From: Sulfuritalea sp.
GTDB taxonomy: Bacteria > Pseudomonadota > Gammaproteobacteria > Burkholderiales > Rhodocyclaceae
NCBI GenBank assembly: GCA_030247575.1
Contig: JAOTRV010000017.1
Coordinates: forward strand, 1-64,000
Direction of reading: 5' to 3'
Length of the DNA: 64,000 nt
In this document: positions 1 through 10,339 of the stretch, one piece after another
Position numbering within the stretch: the first letter of the stretch is position 1
Layout: each line of letters starts with the position of its first letter
Made by a program: the position numbers and the translations under genes
Notes under the pieces: model-generated
Told to the model about the DNA's origin: nothing
Database searches by the model: none
What the model saw: only the letters and a program-made list of their open reading frames with translations

Positions 1-334
<334 letters not shown>

Positions 335-645
335 AATCTGTCTGTTTTACTACTCACTCAAACGAATCTCAGAGGTCAAACTTTTACATTCGACCTTTCT
401 TACTTTCGTGCAAGTGCTTGCTTCTCATACTTTTAGCATCCAGCAGCAGCAGATCCTTCACGCAGTTCTCGCGAACCGCCCTCAGAACTCAACCCTCGTC
501 TTTCAACTCAGGTCAGCCGCCGTCCCTTCGATTTCGGAACGTCAGCCCGCCACCACCTCCAGCACAGCAAGCACCTACACCTATCGGTTGTTTGGTTTTT
601 AAAGAACGTTGCTGCTTTGTTACAACCGGCAGCGAAGAGGGGCGC
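335..645 (-). other. rRNA operon leader
   Basis: About 310 bases separate the promoter from the mature 16S end. No convincing gene is seen. Close to the promoter, at 594-610, the minus strand reads CGTTCTTTAAAAACC, which resembles the boxA (NusB/NusE antitermination) element of rRNA leaders. The remainder is presumably the leader processed by RNase III; I did not identify the pairing stem. Confidence 0.6.
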
Positions 646-673
646 ATTATACGGACCGAATTTCGTTGGTCAA
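646..673 (-). promoter_or_regulatory. rRNA operon promoter (sigma70)
   Basis: On the minus strand a TTGACC -35 box (668-673) and a perfect TATAAT -10 box (646-651) are separated by 16 bases. It lies between the end of tyrS and the 16S gene and is followed by a GC-rich discriminator (GCGCCCC), which is typical of stringently controlled rRNA promoters. This is a near-consensus, strong promoter. Confidence 0.85.
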
Positions 674-726
674 TACCTTTGACCGTCTTTTTTTTGCAGA
701 GCAGCAGATGTCGCCGAAAAATCTCT

Positions 727-1914
727 TCAGGTCAGGGTCACACGGGCAAATTTTCGCTTGCCCACCTGGAGAACAATGCTCTCTCCAGCGCTCAGCGCCG
801 TGTTGCGATCGCCGACTTTCTCGCCGTTGATACGCACGCCGCCGCCATCGATCATGCGCAGAGCGTCGGAGGTGCTCGGCGTCAGCCCGGCGGCCTTGAG
901 CACTTGGGCCAGCGACCCGGCTGCAACGCTGATTTCGGGCATATCCTCAGGCAGAACGCCGCGCTGGAAGCGCGCCTCAAACTCGGCTAGCGCACCCTCA
1001 GCATCCTTCGGCGAGTGAAAGCGGGCCACAATCTCCTGTCCCAGCAGCACCTTCACGTCGCGCGGGTTGCGTCCCTCGGCCACTTCGCGCTTGAAGCGGG
1101 CGATCTCGTCATTGGCCCGGAAGGAAAGCAGTTCGTAATAGCGCCACATCAACTCGTCCGACACCGACATCAGCTTGCCGAAGATCTCGGTTGGCGACTC
1201 GGCAATGCCGATGTAATTGCCGAGGGATTTTGACATCTTGTTGATGCCGTCCAATCCCTCGAGCAGTGGCATCATCAACACACACTGCGGTGGCTGGCCA
1301 TAGTGCTTCTGCAACTCGCGCCCCACCAGCAGATTGAACTTCTGGTCGGTGCCGCCCAGTTCGACATCCGCCTTCATCGCCACCGAGTCGTATCCCTGGC
1401 ACAGCGGATAGAGAAACTCATGGATGGCGATGGGCTGGCCGCCGTTGTAGCGCTTGGAAAAGTCGTCGCGCTCCAGCATGCGCGCCACCGTGTGGCGCGC
1501 CGCAAGCTTGATCATGCCTGCGGCACCAAGCGGCTCGAACCACGCCGAGTTGAAACAGACTTCGGTCTTCTGCGGATCGAGGATCTTGAACACCTGCTCG
1601 CGATAGGTGTCGGCATTTTCCAATATCTGCTCACGGGACAGCGGCGGGCGCGTCATATTCTTCCCGCTCGGATCACCGATCATTCCGGTGAAATCACCGA
1701 TAAGAAACATCACGTGGTGGCCGAGATCCTGGAAGTGCCTCAACTTGTTGATCAGCACGGTATGCCCGAGATGGAGATCTGGCGCAGTCGGATCAAAGCC
1801 TGCCTTGACGCGCAGGGGGCGGCCGGACTTCAGCTTTTCCACGAGCTCGGACTCGATCAGCAGTTCGTCGGCACCACGCTTGATCAGAGCCAGTTGGGAG
1901 TCGATATCGACCAT
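727..1914 (-). CDS. tyrS: Tyrosyl-tRNA synthetase
   Basis: Cytoplasmic class I synthetase that charges tRNA-Tyr with tyrosine at the expense of ATP. The 395-residue protein has the HIGH-type motif HLGH at residues 48-51, a KMSKS loop near residue 230 and a C-terminal S4-like RNA-binding domain ([14 protein letters not shown]). The length and the HLGH/KMSKS forms fit the TyrZ-like type common in Betaproteobacteria rather than the longer E. coli TyrS. The ATG at 1914 is taken as start. The gene lies directly upstream of, and on the same strand as, the rRNA operon, which has its own promoter. Confidence 0.97.
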   Translation of the reverse strand: MVDIDSQLALIKRGADELLIESELVEKLKSGRPLRVKAGFDPTAPDLHLGHTVLINKLRHFQDLGHHVMFLIGDFTGMIGDPSGKNMTRPPLSREQILENADTYREQVFKILDPQKTEVCFNSAWFEPLGAAGMIKLAARHTVARMLERDDFSKRYNGGQPIAIHEFLYPLCQGYDSVAMKADVELGGTDQKFNLLVGRELQKHYGQPPQCVLMMPLLEGLDGINKMSKSLGNYIGIAESPTEIFGKLMSVSDELMWRYYELLSFRANDEIARFKREVAEGRNPRDVKVLLGQEIVARFHSPKDAEGALAEFEARFQRGVLPEDMPEISVAAGSLAQVLKAAGLTPSTSDALRMIDGGGVRINGEKVGDRNTALSAGESIVLQVGKRKFARVTLT

Positions 1915-1989
1915 GTTGGATAACCCGATTTGACGGTGGGGGGATTTTTGCTACACTCACCCGACTTTTAAGACGGTCCGCCCACCCAA

Positions 1990-3330
1990 TTGCACAAAAA
2001 CAAGACTGGAATTTTAGCGCAACTACATGACTTCCGATTCGAACGCCCAAGGCATTTCTGGGCGGGCGTTGGAGTAGTCGGTGTGTCCTTTTTCAGCATG
2101 GTCGCCGCCTTTGGCACCGTAGGTGACCCCCGTGCGACGGACACGCCCCGACAGCAGGTGGTCGAGCAGCTCGCGCTGCCGCCACTCACCGCAGCCGGCG
2201 AAGGACCGCAGAGCTTCCTGCGTGAAGAACGTGTCCAGCGAGGCGACACCGTGATGGAATTGCTGCAACGCCTCGGTGTCGATGATGCGGCCGCAGTCGG
2301 CTTCCTCAAAGGCAACGCTGCCACCCAAGCCCTGTTTCGCCAGCTCAGCCCGGGCAAGAATCTGACGGTGCGAACAGGTCCTCAGGGCGAACTGCAGACT
2401 CTGGTTTTCCCGTTGAACGGCGGCAAGGATCAGGCCTTGATGGTCGAACGTAGCGGCGACAAGTTCATGGCCTCGGAGCAAGTCCTGCCGCTGGAGACCC
2501 AGGTGGTCATGAAAACCGCCGAGATTCGCTACTCCCTTTTCGGCGCATCGGATGCGGCAGGAATTCCGGACTCGGTAGCGACGCAACTGGCGGACATTTT
2601 CGGCGGCGACATCGACTTCCATCGCGATCTGCGCAAGGGCGACCGCTTTGCTGTCATCTACGAGTCGATCAACTACCTCGGCCGTGCCGTACGCAGCGGA
2701 CGTATCGTCGCCGCCGAGTTCGTCAATAACGGCAAGACCTACCGCGCCGCATGGTTCGCCGATCCCGCTGGCGGAGAAAACAGCAGCGGCTATTACACGG
2801 CTGACGGCAAGAACATCCGCAAAGCCTTCCTGAGGTCGCCGCTCGAGTTCTCGCGCATTACCTCTGGTTTCACCGCCGCGCGCTTCCATCCTGTCCTGCA
2901 GAAATGGCGCGCCCACAAGGGCATCGACTACGGAGCGCCGACAGGCACACGCGTCAAGGCGACCGGCAACGGCACGGTCGAGTTTGTGGGCGTACAAGGG
3001 GGTTACGGCAAGGTAATCGTCCTGCGCCACCAAAGTCGCTACACCACGCTCTACGGACATCTTTCGGGCTTTGCGGCAGGAATGCGCAAGGGCACCCGCG
3101 TCAGCCAGGGCGACGTGATCGGTTTCGTCGGCGCCACGGGACTGGCCAGCGGCCCGCACCTGCATTACGAATTCCGCGTCAGCGACGTGCATCAGAACCC
3201 GCTGGCGATGGCCCTGCCCAGCGCCCCGCCACTGATGCCTGAGCAGCTCGGTCTGTTCCGGGCACGAACCGAGGCCCACCTCGCTCGTCTTGATCTGATT
3301 CGCGGATTCAACCTCGCCCAGGCGGATTGA
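1990..3330 (+). CDS. M23 family metallopeptidase with OapA/LysM-like N-terminal region
   Basis: Likely periplasmic peptidoglycan endopeptidase or amidase activator. The 446-residue protein begins with a short cytoplasmic stretch and one membrane anchor (about residues 20-40). A substrate-binding region of the OapA/MepM type follows (VMELLQRLGV), then a C-terminal LytM domain with the zinc motif HKGIDYGAP and the closing HLHYEF. The start is a TTG at 1990; the nearby ATG at 2027 is out of frame and soon closed. It is divergent from tyrS with a 75-base gap and sits one base before anmK, so peptidoglycan cutting and recycling are probably co-expressed. Confidence 0.9.
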   Translation: MHKNKTGILAQLHDFRFERPRHFWAGVGVVGVSFFSMVAAFGTVGDPRATDTPRQQVVEQLALPPLTAAGEGPQSFLREERVQRGDTVMELLQRLGVDDAAAVGFLKGNAATQALFRQLSPGKNLTVRTGPQGELQTLVFPLNGGKDQALMVERSGDKFMASEQVLPLETQVVMKTAEIRYSLFGASDAAGIPDSVATQLADIFGGDIDFHRDLRKGDRFAVIYESINYLGRAVRSGRIVAAEFVNNGKTYRAAWFADPAGGENSSGYYTADGKNIRKAFLRSPLEFSRITSGFTAARFHPVLQKWRAHKGIDYGAPTGTRVKATGNGTVEFVGVQGGYGKVIVLRHQSRYTTLYGHLSGFAAGMRKGTRVSQGDVIGFVGATGLASGPHLHYEFRVSDVHQNPLAMALPSAPPLMPEQLGLFRARTEAHLARLDLIRGFNLAQAD

Positions 3331-3331
3331 C

Positions 3332-4432
3332 ATGGCATCGGCTGTGCCGCTGGTCATTGGGCTGATGTCCGGGACCAGCCTCGATGGCGTCGATGCCGTC
3401 CTGGTCGATTTTTCGGACAGCCCGCCGCACACACTGGCAACTTTCTGGTTGCCCTATTCGGCCGCCATTCGCCACCAGGCCCTGCAACTGCAGGCCGCAC
3501 AACACGACGAGATTCATTCTGCGGCATTGCTGGCCAACGAACTGGCACGCTGCTACGCCGAGGCCGTGCAGCAATTGCTCGCCAAGGCAGGTGTCGATGC
3601 GACCCGGATCGCGGCCATCGGTTGCCACGGGCAGACCGTGCGCCATCAGCCGGCAGCCGGCTACAGTGTGCAGATCAACAATCCGGCACTGCTTGCCGAG
3701 CTTGCCGGAATATCCGTGATAGCCGACTTCCGCAGTCGCGACATTGCTGCGGGAGGCCAAGGTGCGCCATTGGTGCCGGCCTTTCATGCGGCTGTATTTG
3801 GCAGTTCGGAGCGGCACCGGGTCATCCTCAACATCGGCGGCATCGCCAACTTGACCGACTTGAACCCGGGTAAGCCGGTGCGAGGCTTCGATTGCGGACC
3901 CGGCAATCTGCTGCTGGACGCTTGGATCGAGCGCCACGAGGGCCTGCGCTACGATGAGGGCGGAAACTGGGCTGGCCAGGGACGATTGCTTCCCGGACTA
4001 TTGGAGAGTCTGCTGGGTAGCCCATTTTTCAACGCAACCCCGCCCAAGAGCTGCGGCCGCGACGAATTCAACCTGCCGTGGCTCGAGGGTCATCTCGCAG
4101 GAAGCGAACGGCCAGAGGATGTTCAGGCAACGCTGCTCGAACTCACCTCCCTGTCGGCGACGCAGGCAATCGCCCGGTGGTGCGGCAAGCCTGACGAGCT
4201 TTTCGTCTGCGGTGGAGGTGCCCGCAATCAGGCGCTGATGGCCAGCCTGCAGCGCCGCCTGCCGGATTGCCGTGTCGCCGGCACCGACTCCCTGGGCCAA
4301 CCGGCCGACTGGGTCGAGGCGGTGGCCTTCGCCTGGCTGGCATGGCGCACCCTGCACGGCGAGGCGGGAAATCTTGCCGACGTCACGGGCGCCAAGGGCC
4401 CGCGAATCCTCGGCGCCATCTATCCGGCTTGA
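3332..4432 (+). CDS. anmK: Anhydro-N-acetylmuramic acid kinase
   Basis: Cytoplasmic kinase that opens and phosphorylates 1,6-anhydro-MurNAc to MurNAc-6-phosphate in cell-wall recycling. The 366-residue length is normal. The phosphate-binding motif GTSLDGVDA is at residues 14-22, a second ATP-fold segment reads LNIGGIANLT, and the late glycine-rich FVCGGGARN is also present. The ATG overlaps the stop region of the preceding M23 peptidase gene, which suggests translational coupling within one recycling unit. Confidence 0.96.
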   Translation: MASAVPLVIGLMSGTSLDGVDAVLVDFSDSPPHTLATFWLPYSAAIRHQALQLQAAQHDEIHSAALLANELARCYAEAVQQLLAKAGVDATRIAAIGCHGQTVRHQPAAGYSVQINNPALLAELAGISVIADFRSRDIAAGGQGAPLVPAFHAAVFGSSERHRVILNIGGIANLTDLNPGKPVRGFDCGPGNLLLDAWIERHEGLRYDEGGNWAGQGRLLPGLLESLLGSPFFNATPPKSCGRDEFNLPWLEGHLAGSERPEDVQATLLELTSLSATQAIARWCGKPDELFVCGGGARNQALMASLQRRLPDCRVAGTDSLGQPADWVEAVAFAWLAWRTLHGEAGNLADVTGAKGPRILGAIYPA

Positions 4433-4446
4433 GCGTGCTGTAAACG

Positions 4447-4479
4447 ACAAAAGGGCGGGGGCCATGACCCCACACCCTT
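4447..4479 (-). terminator. Possible rho-independent terminator downstream of erpA
   Basis: Between convergent anmK and erpA, AAGGG and GGGG arms at 4451-4461 pair with CCCC and CCCTT at 4468-4479. Read on the minus strand the hairpin is followed by a TTTTG run, so it would end erpA transcription. The T-run is short, so this is tentative. Confidence 0.45.
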
Positions 4480-4496
4480 CGCTTGAAACCGACGAA

Positions 4497-4847
4497 TCAG
4501 GCCGAGAAGGACGATCCGCAACCGCAGGTCGACTGCGCATTCGGATTCTTGATGACGAACTGCGAGCCCTCAAGCCCTTCCGAGTAGTCGATCTCCGCAC
4601 CGACCAGGTACTGATAACTCATCGGATCGATCAGCAGCGACACGCCGTTCTTTTCCATCACGGTGTCGTCTTCATTGGTCACTTCGTCGAAAGTGAAGCC
4701 ATACTGAAAACCGGAGCATCCGCCGCCGGTCACGAAGACCCTCAGCTTGAGCTCGGGGTTGCCTTCCTCGGCAATAAGTTCCTTGACCTTGGTTGCCGCG
4801 TTATCGGTGAAATTCAGCGGCGCCGGCATTTCGGTGGGTGCGTTCAT
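4497..4847 (-). CDS. erpA: Iron-sulfur cluster insertion protein ErpA
   Basis: A-type carrier that delivers Fe-S clusters to apo-enzymes. The 116-residue HesB/IscA-fold protein has the three conserved cysteines: C44 in [11 protein letters not shown] and C108/C110 in the C-terminal CGCG. The N-terminal extension before LNFTDNAA is short and typical of betaproteobacterial ErpA. It is convergent with anmK. No isc or suf genes lie beside it, which fits ErpA rather than IscA or SufA. Confidence 0.95.
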   Translation of the reverse strand: MNAPTEMPAPLNFTDNAATKVKELIAEEGNPELKLRVFVTGGGCSGFQYGFTFDEVTNEDDTVMEKNGVSLLIDPMSYQYLVGAEIDYSEGLEGSQFVIKNPNAQSTCGCGSSFSA

Positions 4848-4923
4848 GGTGTTCTCCTGTGGGGGTGTTCCGCAATCGGCTACTAAGTATGGTCACAAAT
4901 TATGGTTTCAATGGCGCCGAAGG

Positions 4924-5325
4924 TCAATTACTGGCCGCCAGCTTCAATTCAACCGCCTTCGCCGGCAGTCCCTGATGTACAAGGCGGCCTTGCACTATCG
5001 CCCCGAGATGGATCTCGATCGTGCTGTACTCGACATCGCCAGTGACCCTGGCGCGGGTCTGAAGTTCAAGAAAATCGCTCGAATGTACCGCGCCGATGAC
5101 GGTGCCGTTGATGACCAGATGGGAAACGGAGATCTCGCCCTCGATCCGCGCATGCTCGCTTATCACCAGCGTTGACGGTTGTCCCTCGACGCCACGCACA
5201 TTGCCCTTGACTTCGCCATCGACGCGCAGACCGCCGCTGAAAATCACGTCGCCCGTGAGGGAGGTACCGGCGCCGATCAGACTATCGATGCGACCTTGCG
5301 GCTTGCTGACTTTCTTGCCAAACAT
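4924..5325 (-). CDS. Bactofilin family protein
   Basis: Polymer-forming cytoskeletal protein of 133 residues. The core holds the repeated short beta-strand pattern of the bactofilin fold (LIGAGTSLTGDVIFSGGLR, then IEGEISVSHLVINGTVIG). The N-terminus begins MFGKKVSKPQ, basic and suitable for membrane association. Bactofilins scaffold cell-shape and wall enzymes. Its place next to a coiled-coil inner-membrane protein and near the M23 peptidase is compatible with such a role, but the specific function is unknown. Confidence 0.88.
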   Translation of the reverse strand: MFGKKVSKPQGRIDSLIGAGTSLTGDVIFSGGLRVDGEVKGNVRGVEGQPSTLVISEHARIEGEISVSHLVINGTVIGAVHSSDFLELQTRARVTGDVEYSTIEIHLGAIVQGRLVHQGLPAKAVELKLAASN

Positions 5326-5368
5326 TATCGAGACTCCTCAACCGTAATTCCTGCTGATTCCTTGCCGC

Positions 5369-6136
5369 TCACAGAGCCACGTTCTGACTGGCCTTCACCA
5401 CGCCATCCTGGATCAAGCGCGCCTCGACACGTTGGATTCGCCCTTCGATGGCTAGCTTGAATGTCCCTTCGATGCGCCGGAAGTAGCGGAAGGTGACCTG
5501 ATACTGGCTCGCCGCCGGATCTCCGGCGGCCGGAATCTGCATCATAACAGTCTCCTTGCCTCGCTGCACGGTCGCAACTAGCTGCAGTATCCCGTTGAAT
5601 TCTTTCTCCTTCTTCTCGCCGGTTTGTGCCACAAGCAGGCGATAGCGATATTGATCGCCACCGGCGGGAAGAATCTGCAGACGACTGATCGCCAACCCGG
5701 AATTGGAAACTTGCCCTCCCGCTAGACTTTCAAACGTCGCCAGATCGGACTTGAGGCGCGTGTTCTCCTCTTCCAGAGCCCTGAGCTGAACGGTCAGCCG
5801 CTCCTGTGCGGTGCTCTCGATCCGCAAGCGGCTTTCGCTGGCATTGGCCACCTTGCGTGCGCTTTCCAGATCGGTCTCCAACTGGGCGATGCGCTGATGC
5901 ATCTCGGCGATTTCGTGCTCGCTCGCGCCCTGGTGGAAGCCCGCGAACCGTTGTCCGGCATCGTAAATCCAGCCGGCCAAAGCCAAGGATGCGCCGGAGA
6001 GTACGACGACAGACAGCGCCCGCCAGTACCAAGGCAAATGCGTCCGCACCAGGACGCGCGGCGCGGAGATGCCAAAGCGGCCGCGCAGCCGCCGCAGCGT
6101 CAGGGCAAGACGGGAACTTGCGAAAGACCCGAACAT
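5369..6136 (-). CDS. DUF6776-type membrane protein with coiled coil
   Basis: Conserved betaproteobacterial protein of unknown function, 255 residues. One membrane segment lies around residues 38-58 ([20 protein letters not shown]). A long charged coiled coil follows (about 75-145), then a beta-rich C-terminal domain ([28 protein letters not shown]). The start overlaps the 3' end of argC by 37 bases. It precedes the bactofilin gene on the same strand, so argC, this gene and the bactofilin may be co-transcribed. Confidence 0.75.
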   Translation of the reverse strand: MFGSFASSRLALTLRRLRGRFGISAPRVLVRTHLPWYWRALSVVVLSGASLALAGWIYDAGQRFAGFHQGASEHEIAEMHQRIAQLETDLESARKVANASESRLRIESTAQERLTVQLRALEEENTRLKSDLATFESLAGGQVSNSGLAISRLQILPAGGDQYRYRLLVAQTGEKKEKEFNGILQLVATVQRGKETVMMQIPAAGDPAASQYQVTFRYFRRIEGTFKLAIEGRIQRVEARLIQDGVVKASQNVAL

Positions 6137-7137
6137 TCGTCCAGACCAAACATGATGTTCATATTCTGCACTGCTTGCCCGGCAGCCCCCTTCACCAGGT
6201 TGTCGATCACCGAAAGCACCACCAGCGTGTCGCCGCCCTGCGGCTGGTGCAAGGCAATCCGACAGGTATTCGCCGCGCGCACGGAACGCGTCTCGGGATG
6301 CGATTTCGGCGGTAGCACGTCCACGAAAGGCTCACTGGCGTAGCGCCGTTCGAACAGGTTCTGGAAATCCACTTCGCGCGTAATGCGCGCGTACAAGGTC
6401 GCATGGATACCCCGAATCATCGGCGTCAGATGCGGCACGAAGGTCAGGCCGATCTGATCCGTCGCCTTGCCGGCAGCGCGAGACAGCCCCTGCCGGATTT
6501 CAGGCAGGTGGCGATGGCCCGGTACGCCGTAGGCCTTGAAGTTGTCCGAAGCCTCGGAAAACAGGGTGCCGATTTCCGCCTTGCGACCCGCTCCGGACAC
6601 ACCGGACTTGGCATCGGCGATCAGGTGATCGAGGTCGATGCAGCCCGCCTCTACCAGCGGCAGAAAACCAAGTTGCGTAGCGGTAGGGTAGCAGCCGGGG
6701 TTCGCCACCAGCCTCGCACTGCGGATCTGCGCGCGATTCACCTCGGGGAGGCCGTACACCGCCTCGGCCACCAGTTCGGGGCTGGCGTGGCTCATGCCAT
6801 ACCACTTCTCCCACAGCGCCACGTCCCGGATGCGGAAGTCCGCCGCCAGGTCGATGACTTTCACTCCAGAATCGAGCAGGCTCGCGGCCTGCTGCATGGC
6901 GATGCCGTTCGGAGTCGCGAAAAACACCACATCGCAATCATGCAGCGGCGCATCCTTCGGGTCACTGAACTTCAAGCCCACGAAGCCGCGGAGGCTGGGG
7001 AACATCTCGGCGACCGCCGTTCCGGCCTCGCCCCGCGAGGTTATGGCAGCCAGTTCAACCCCCGGATGCCGCGCCAGAAGACGCAGCAGTTCCACACCCG
7101 TGTAGCCTGTACCGCCAACGATACCCGCCTTGATCAT
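6100..7137 (-). CDS. argC: N-acetyl-gamma-glutamyl-phosphate reductase
   Basis: Third step of arginine biosynthesis: NADPH-dependent reduction of N-acetylglutamyl phosphate to the semialdehyde. The 345-residue protein starts with a Rossmann fingerprint ([17 protein letters not shown]), and the catalytic cysteine sits in the family motif NPGCYPTAT. Its size fits the long, type 1 ArgC. It lies downstream of rpsI, separated by a strong terminator. Confidence 0.97.
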   Translation of the reverse strand: MIKAGIVGGTGYTGVELLRLLARHPGVELAAITSRGEAGTAVAEMFPSLRGFVGLKFSDPKDAPLHDCDVVFFATPNGIAMQQAASLLDSGVKVIDLAADFRIRDVALWEKWYGMSHASPELVAEAVYGLPEVNRAQIRSARLVANPGCYPTATQLGFLPLVEAGCIDLDHLIADAKSGVSGAGRKAEIGTLFSEASDNFKAYGVPGHRHLPEIRQGLSRAAGKATDQIGLTFVPHLTPMIRGIHATLYARITREVDFQNLFERRYASEPFVDVLPPKSHPETRSVRAANTCRIALHQPQGGDTLVVLSVIDNLVKGAAGQAVQNMNIMFGLDECSGLSQVPVLP

Positions 7138-7253
7138 GCCAAGCTCCTTGCTGCGAATGGCTGATGGTAACCCGTAATCGGATACGAATTAAAACGTAGT
7201 TTCAGTGAAGGCTAACGTCGGCCTTATCGGCGTTAAGCGCAGCGGCCGCAACT

Positions 7254-7280
7254 AAAAAGCCGCCCGAAGGCGGCTTTTTT
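7254..7280 (-). terminator. Bidirectional rho-independent terminator after rplM-rpsI
   Basis: A GCCGCC/GGCGGC stem (7259-7264 with 7269-7274) closed by a CGAA tetraloop is flanked by AAAAA and TTTTTT, so it can act on either strand. It lies 29 bases beyond the rpsI stop and ends the ribosomal protein operon. Confidence 0.9.
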
Positions 7281-7308
7281 GCGCAACAGCGACACACGCC
7301 GCTGAAGC

Positions 7309-7701
7309 TTACCGCTTCGAGAACTGCTTGCGCCGGCGCGCCTTGCGGAAACCAACCTTCTTGCGCTCGACCTCGCGCGCATCGCGGGTGACGAACCCGG
7401 CGCCCGACAGAGCGGGCTTCAGGGTTGCATCGTATTCGATCAGGGCGCGGGTGATGCCGTGACGCACGGCGCCTGCCTGGCCGGACTCGCCGCCGCCTTC
7501 GACATTCACCAGAATATCAAAGGTGGTGGTGTGTTGGGTCAGTTCGAGCGGCTGGCGTACGACCATGCGGCCGGTTTCACGCGAGAAGAACTCGTCGACC
7601 GGCTTGTCATTGACCACGAATTTTCCACTGCCGGTGCGGAGAAATACGCGGGCGATGGCGGTCTTGCGACGACCGGTACCGTAATATTGGGTGACTGCCA
7701 T
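7309..7701 (-). CDS. rpsI: 30S ribosomal protein S9
   Basis: Ribosomal protein of 130 residues with the normal start [16 protein letters not shown] and the basic tail [12 protein letters not shown] that reaches toward the P-site tRNA. Directly follows rplM with a 9-base gap, the standard L13-S9 operon. Confidence 0.98.
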   Translation of the reverse strand: MAVTQYYGTGRRKTAIARVFLRTGSGKFVVNDKPVDEFFSRETGRMVVRQPLELTQHTTTFDILVNVEGGGESGQAGAVRHGITRALIEYDATLKPALSGAGFVTRDAREVERKKVGFRKARRRKQFSKR

Positions 7702-7710
7702 GAGAACTCC

Positions 7711-8139
7711 TTAGATTTCCAGCGACTTCGGCTGCTGGGCGGTGTGCGGGTGGGCAGCGCCGGCGTAGCACTTCATCTTTTTCAGCATCGCATAGCCCAG
7801 CGGACCCTTGGGCAGCATGCCCTTGACGGCCTTTTCCAGAATGCGGCCGGGAAAACGCTGCTGCAGCTTAGTGAAGTTGGTTTCGTTGATGCCGCCCGGG
7901 TAGCCGGTGTGGCTATAGTATTTCTTGTCCTCGGCCTTGTTGCCGGTGACACGCAGTTTATCGACGTTTACCACGACGATATAGTCGCCGGTATCAACGT
8001 GCGGCGTATAAATCGCCTTGTGCTTGCCCCGCAGCCGGTGCGCGATCGCGGCAGCCAGACGGCCGAGCACCTTGTCCGTCGCATCGACGACAACCCAGTC
8101 GTGCTGGACCTCTTGCGGCTTGGCGGAAAATGTCTTCAT
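7711..8139 (-). CDS. rplM: 50S ribosomal protein L13
   Basis: The 142-residue L13 begins [10 protein letters not shown] at the ATG at 8139 and contains the family segments [15 protein letters not shown] and [10 protein letters not shown] much longer open frame extends upstream to 9153 but only reads the opposite strand of the neighbouring transporter gene, so it is not part of the protein. L13 is the first gene of the L13-S9 pair. Confidence 0.98.
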   Translation of the reverse strand: MKTFSAKPQEVQHDWVVVDATDKVLGRLAAAIAHRLRGKHKAIYTPHVDTGDYIVVVNVDKLRVTGNKAEDKKYYSHTGYPGGINETNFTKLQQRFPGRILEKAVKGMLPKGPLGYAMLKKMKCYAGAAHPHTAQQPKSLEI

Positions 8140-8312
8140 TCTCGTGTTCCTTGCTTGCTTCGATAACCCGGCCCGCGCAGCAATGGATGGAATCCGCCCA
8201 TGCGCTTCTCGGAAAGCCGAGCATTCTAACCAATCGTCGAAGTCGCTGTCAAATGACAATTTCAGGGTATTTCGAGTGGCGGTCACTGCAGCCAGATAAA
8301 CCAGGCCGCCGG

Positions 8313-9410
8313 TCAGGCTTCCTGCATCATTCGCCAGTACTGGTACTTCATCATTCCGGCCGAACCGGCCACAATCGAGACCAATGTGAGCACGGAGCCG
8401 AGGGCCAGCGTCGAAACGCCGGTGATCCCCTGTCCGATGGTACAACCCATCGACAGCACGCCACCGATGCCCATCAGCACGGCACCAGCGGCGTGGTTGA
8501 GAAAGTCGCCAAGATTGACGAACCACTCGATGCGAAAACTGCGGCTGATCAGGGCATAGAACAAGGAACCGATGATCACGCCGGCCAGTGCCATGATGCC
8601 GAAGTTGATCAGCGAGGTATCGGCCGGGTTCATCACGTAACGGGCCAGGTCGCCCATCGGACTCATGAAGGTGAAGGACTGGGCTTCCACGCGCAACGGC
8701 TTCACGTCGGCGAAATCGGCGAATTCCTTCCAGGCTGTGCCCATCGATCCCGCCGTGACATACCAACCGATGATGACGGCGATGCCGATCACCACCCCGC
8801 CAAGGACGTGGTCGAAACTGCCGCGAAAGTCGCGCGAGGAAAACGCAAAGACGAGCAAGGCCACGGCGAGGGCGAGCCCGAAGGCAGTATTGCCGACACC
8901 GGTCAATTCCCCGAGTGCCTGGCTGGCCTTGCCCGCAGCGGTGAGATTGATCGTGGTCGACGAAATCCAGCCGAAGGCCGCATCGTAGAAATTGGTCCAC
9001 AACATCGCGTAGGCGCAGACCGACGCAATCGCCAGAACCACCAGGGATTTCAGGTTGCCGCCGCCGAGGCGCACCAGCGTCTTGTTGCCGCAGCCCGACG
9101 CCAAGGTCATGCCGACGCCGAACATCAGTCCGCCCACCACATAGCGCAGCCACGCCAGATTGGGAGTCCGGTAGGGCGGGAAGGTACCGGTGCCGATGAC
9201 CGCCTTGCCCGATGCCTCGAGCGCGACGACGCCGAGCGTCGCCACCGCGATGGCCAGCATCCAGGCCCGCAAACGGCCCGTATCGCCCATGTTAACCCAG
9301 TCCGAAACGGCTCCCATGGTGCAGAAGTTGGTCTTGTTGGCCACCGCGCCCATGATGATCCCGGTGACGAAAACGATGCCCAGAACCTGCAGATGAATAG
9401 TGAATTCCAT
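8313..9410 (-). CDS. YeeE/YedE family transporter (thiosulfate / sulfur-compound type)
   Basis: Polytopic inner-membrane protein of about 365 residues, related to YeeE (TsuA), which imports thiosulfate through a line of cysteines. Conserved cysteines are visible in [14 protein letters not shown] near the N-terminus, [11 protein letters not shown] in the first half and [12 protein letters not shown] near the C-terminus; the last two mark the repeated half-domains. I start it at the ATG at 9410 (MEFTIHL); an ATG at 9422 is also open. Given the sox genes at 16-23 kb a thiosulfate role is attractive, but the substrate is inferred. Confidence 0.85.
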   Translation of the reverse strand: MEFTIHLQVLGIVFVTGIIMGAVANKTNFCTMGAVSDWVNMGDTGRLRAWMLAIAVATLGVVALEASGKAVIGTGTFPPYRTPNLAWLRYVVGGLMFGVGMTLASGCGNKTLVRLGGGNLKSLVVLAIASVCAYAMLWTNFYDAAFGWISSTTINLTAAGKASQALGELTGVGNTAFGLALAVALLVFAFSSRDFRGSFDHVLGGVVIGIAVIIGWYVTAGSMGTAWKEFADFADVKPLRVEAQSFTFMSPMGDLARYVMNPADTSLINFGIMALAGVIIGSLFYALISRSFRIEWFVNLGDFLNHAAGAVLMGIGGVLSMGCTIGQGITGVSTLALGSVLTLVSIVAGSAGMMKYQYWRMMQEA

Positions 9411-9515
9411 GAATCTCCCCAAGCCCTCGCCGTGGCTAACCCCTTGTCCAGCCGATCATTTTAAAATACGGGCGGGAGCGCGGAATCAGTCTTCTTTGGC
9501 CGCAAATAATGGAAA

Positions 9516-10259
9516 TCAATTGCCGCCGGCGTAACGGGTCGGGTCCGGCAGGCCGGCTGCGGCGAAGCCCTGGCTGCGCAGCCGGCAGGAATCGCACAAA
9601 CTGCAGGCGCGCCCATCCTCGTCAGCCTGGTAGCAGGACACAGTGAGGCCGTAGTCGATGCCCAGCCGCCCGCCTTGCGCGATGATCTGCGCCTTGCTCA
9701 TGTCAATCAGTGGCGCGTGGACCTTGAGCGGCGTACCTTCAACCGCGGCCTTGGTCGCCAGATTGGCGAGCGCCTCGAAGGCGCGAATGAATTCCGGCCG
9801 GCAATCCGGATAGCCCGAATAATCCACGGCATTGACGCCGACAAAGATGTCCCCGGCGCCCAACACCTCGGCCCAGGCCAGGGCGAGGGCCAGCATGATG
9901 GTGTTGCGCGCCGGCACATAGGTGACCGGGATGCCCGGCTGCACCCCCGCGGTCGGAACGGCGATGGAACTGTCGGTCAGCGCCGAACCGCCCAACTGAC
10001 CAAGGTCGAGCTTCAACACGCGATGGGCGGCTGCGCCGAGAGCGGCAGCCACGCGCGCGGCCGCCTGCAGCTCGGCGCCATGGCGCTGCCCGTAATCGAG
10101 CGACAGGCAGTGGCAGGCGAAGCCCTGTTCGCGGGCCAGTGCGAGCACGGTGGCCGAATCGAGGCCGCCGGAAAGAAGAACGACTGCGGGTTTAGTTGCG
10201 GCCGCTGCGTCTAGCGCCAATGGGGCAGGCGTCAGCCTGCTCTGAAACTTCGTTTTCAT
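9516..10259 (-). CDS. queC: 7-cyano-7-deazaguanine synthase
   Basis: ATP-dependent conversion of 7-carboxy-7-deazaguanine to preQ0 in queuosine biosynthesis. The 247-residue protein has the PP-loop SGGLDS at residues 30-35 and the C-terminal zinc cysteines ([15 protein letters not shown]). The first 20 residues before the fold are variable, so a later start is possible. It is divergent from miaB, another tRNA-modification gene. Confidence 0.95.
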   Translation of the reverse strand: MKTKFQSRLTPAPLALDAAAATKPAVVLLSGGLDSATVLALAREQGFACHCLSLDYGQRHGAELQAAARVAAALGAAAHRVLKLDLGQLGGSALTDSSIAVPTAGVQPGIPVTYVPARNTIMLALALAWAEVLGAGDIFVGVNAVDYSGYPDCRPEFIRAFEALANLATKAAVEGTPLKVHAPLIDMSKAQIIAQGGRLGIDYGLTVSCYQADEDGRACSLCDSCRLRSQGFAAAGLPDPTRYAGGN

Positions 10260-10339
10260 CCTGGCGATGGTAGCAAACAGGCGGCTGGTGCGGCCGTTCT
10301 ATAATTCCGACCCCTCCCCATTTCTTCCCGCAACCGACG

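Noticed and set aside
4441-4500. Terminator for anmK on the plus strand
   Set aside because: The hairpin is followed by a T-run only on the minus strand, so I assigned it to erpA.
7711-9153. A long fused reading frame ending in ribosomal protein L13
   Set aside because: The part upstream of 8139 is antisense to the transporter gene; L13 starts at its usual MKTFSAKP.
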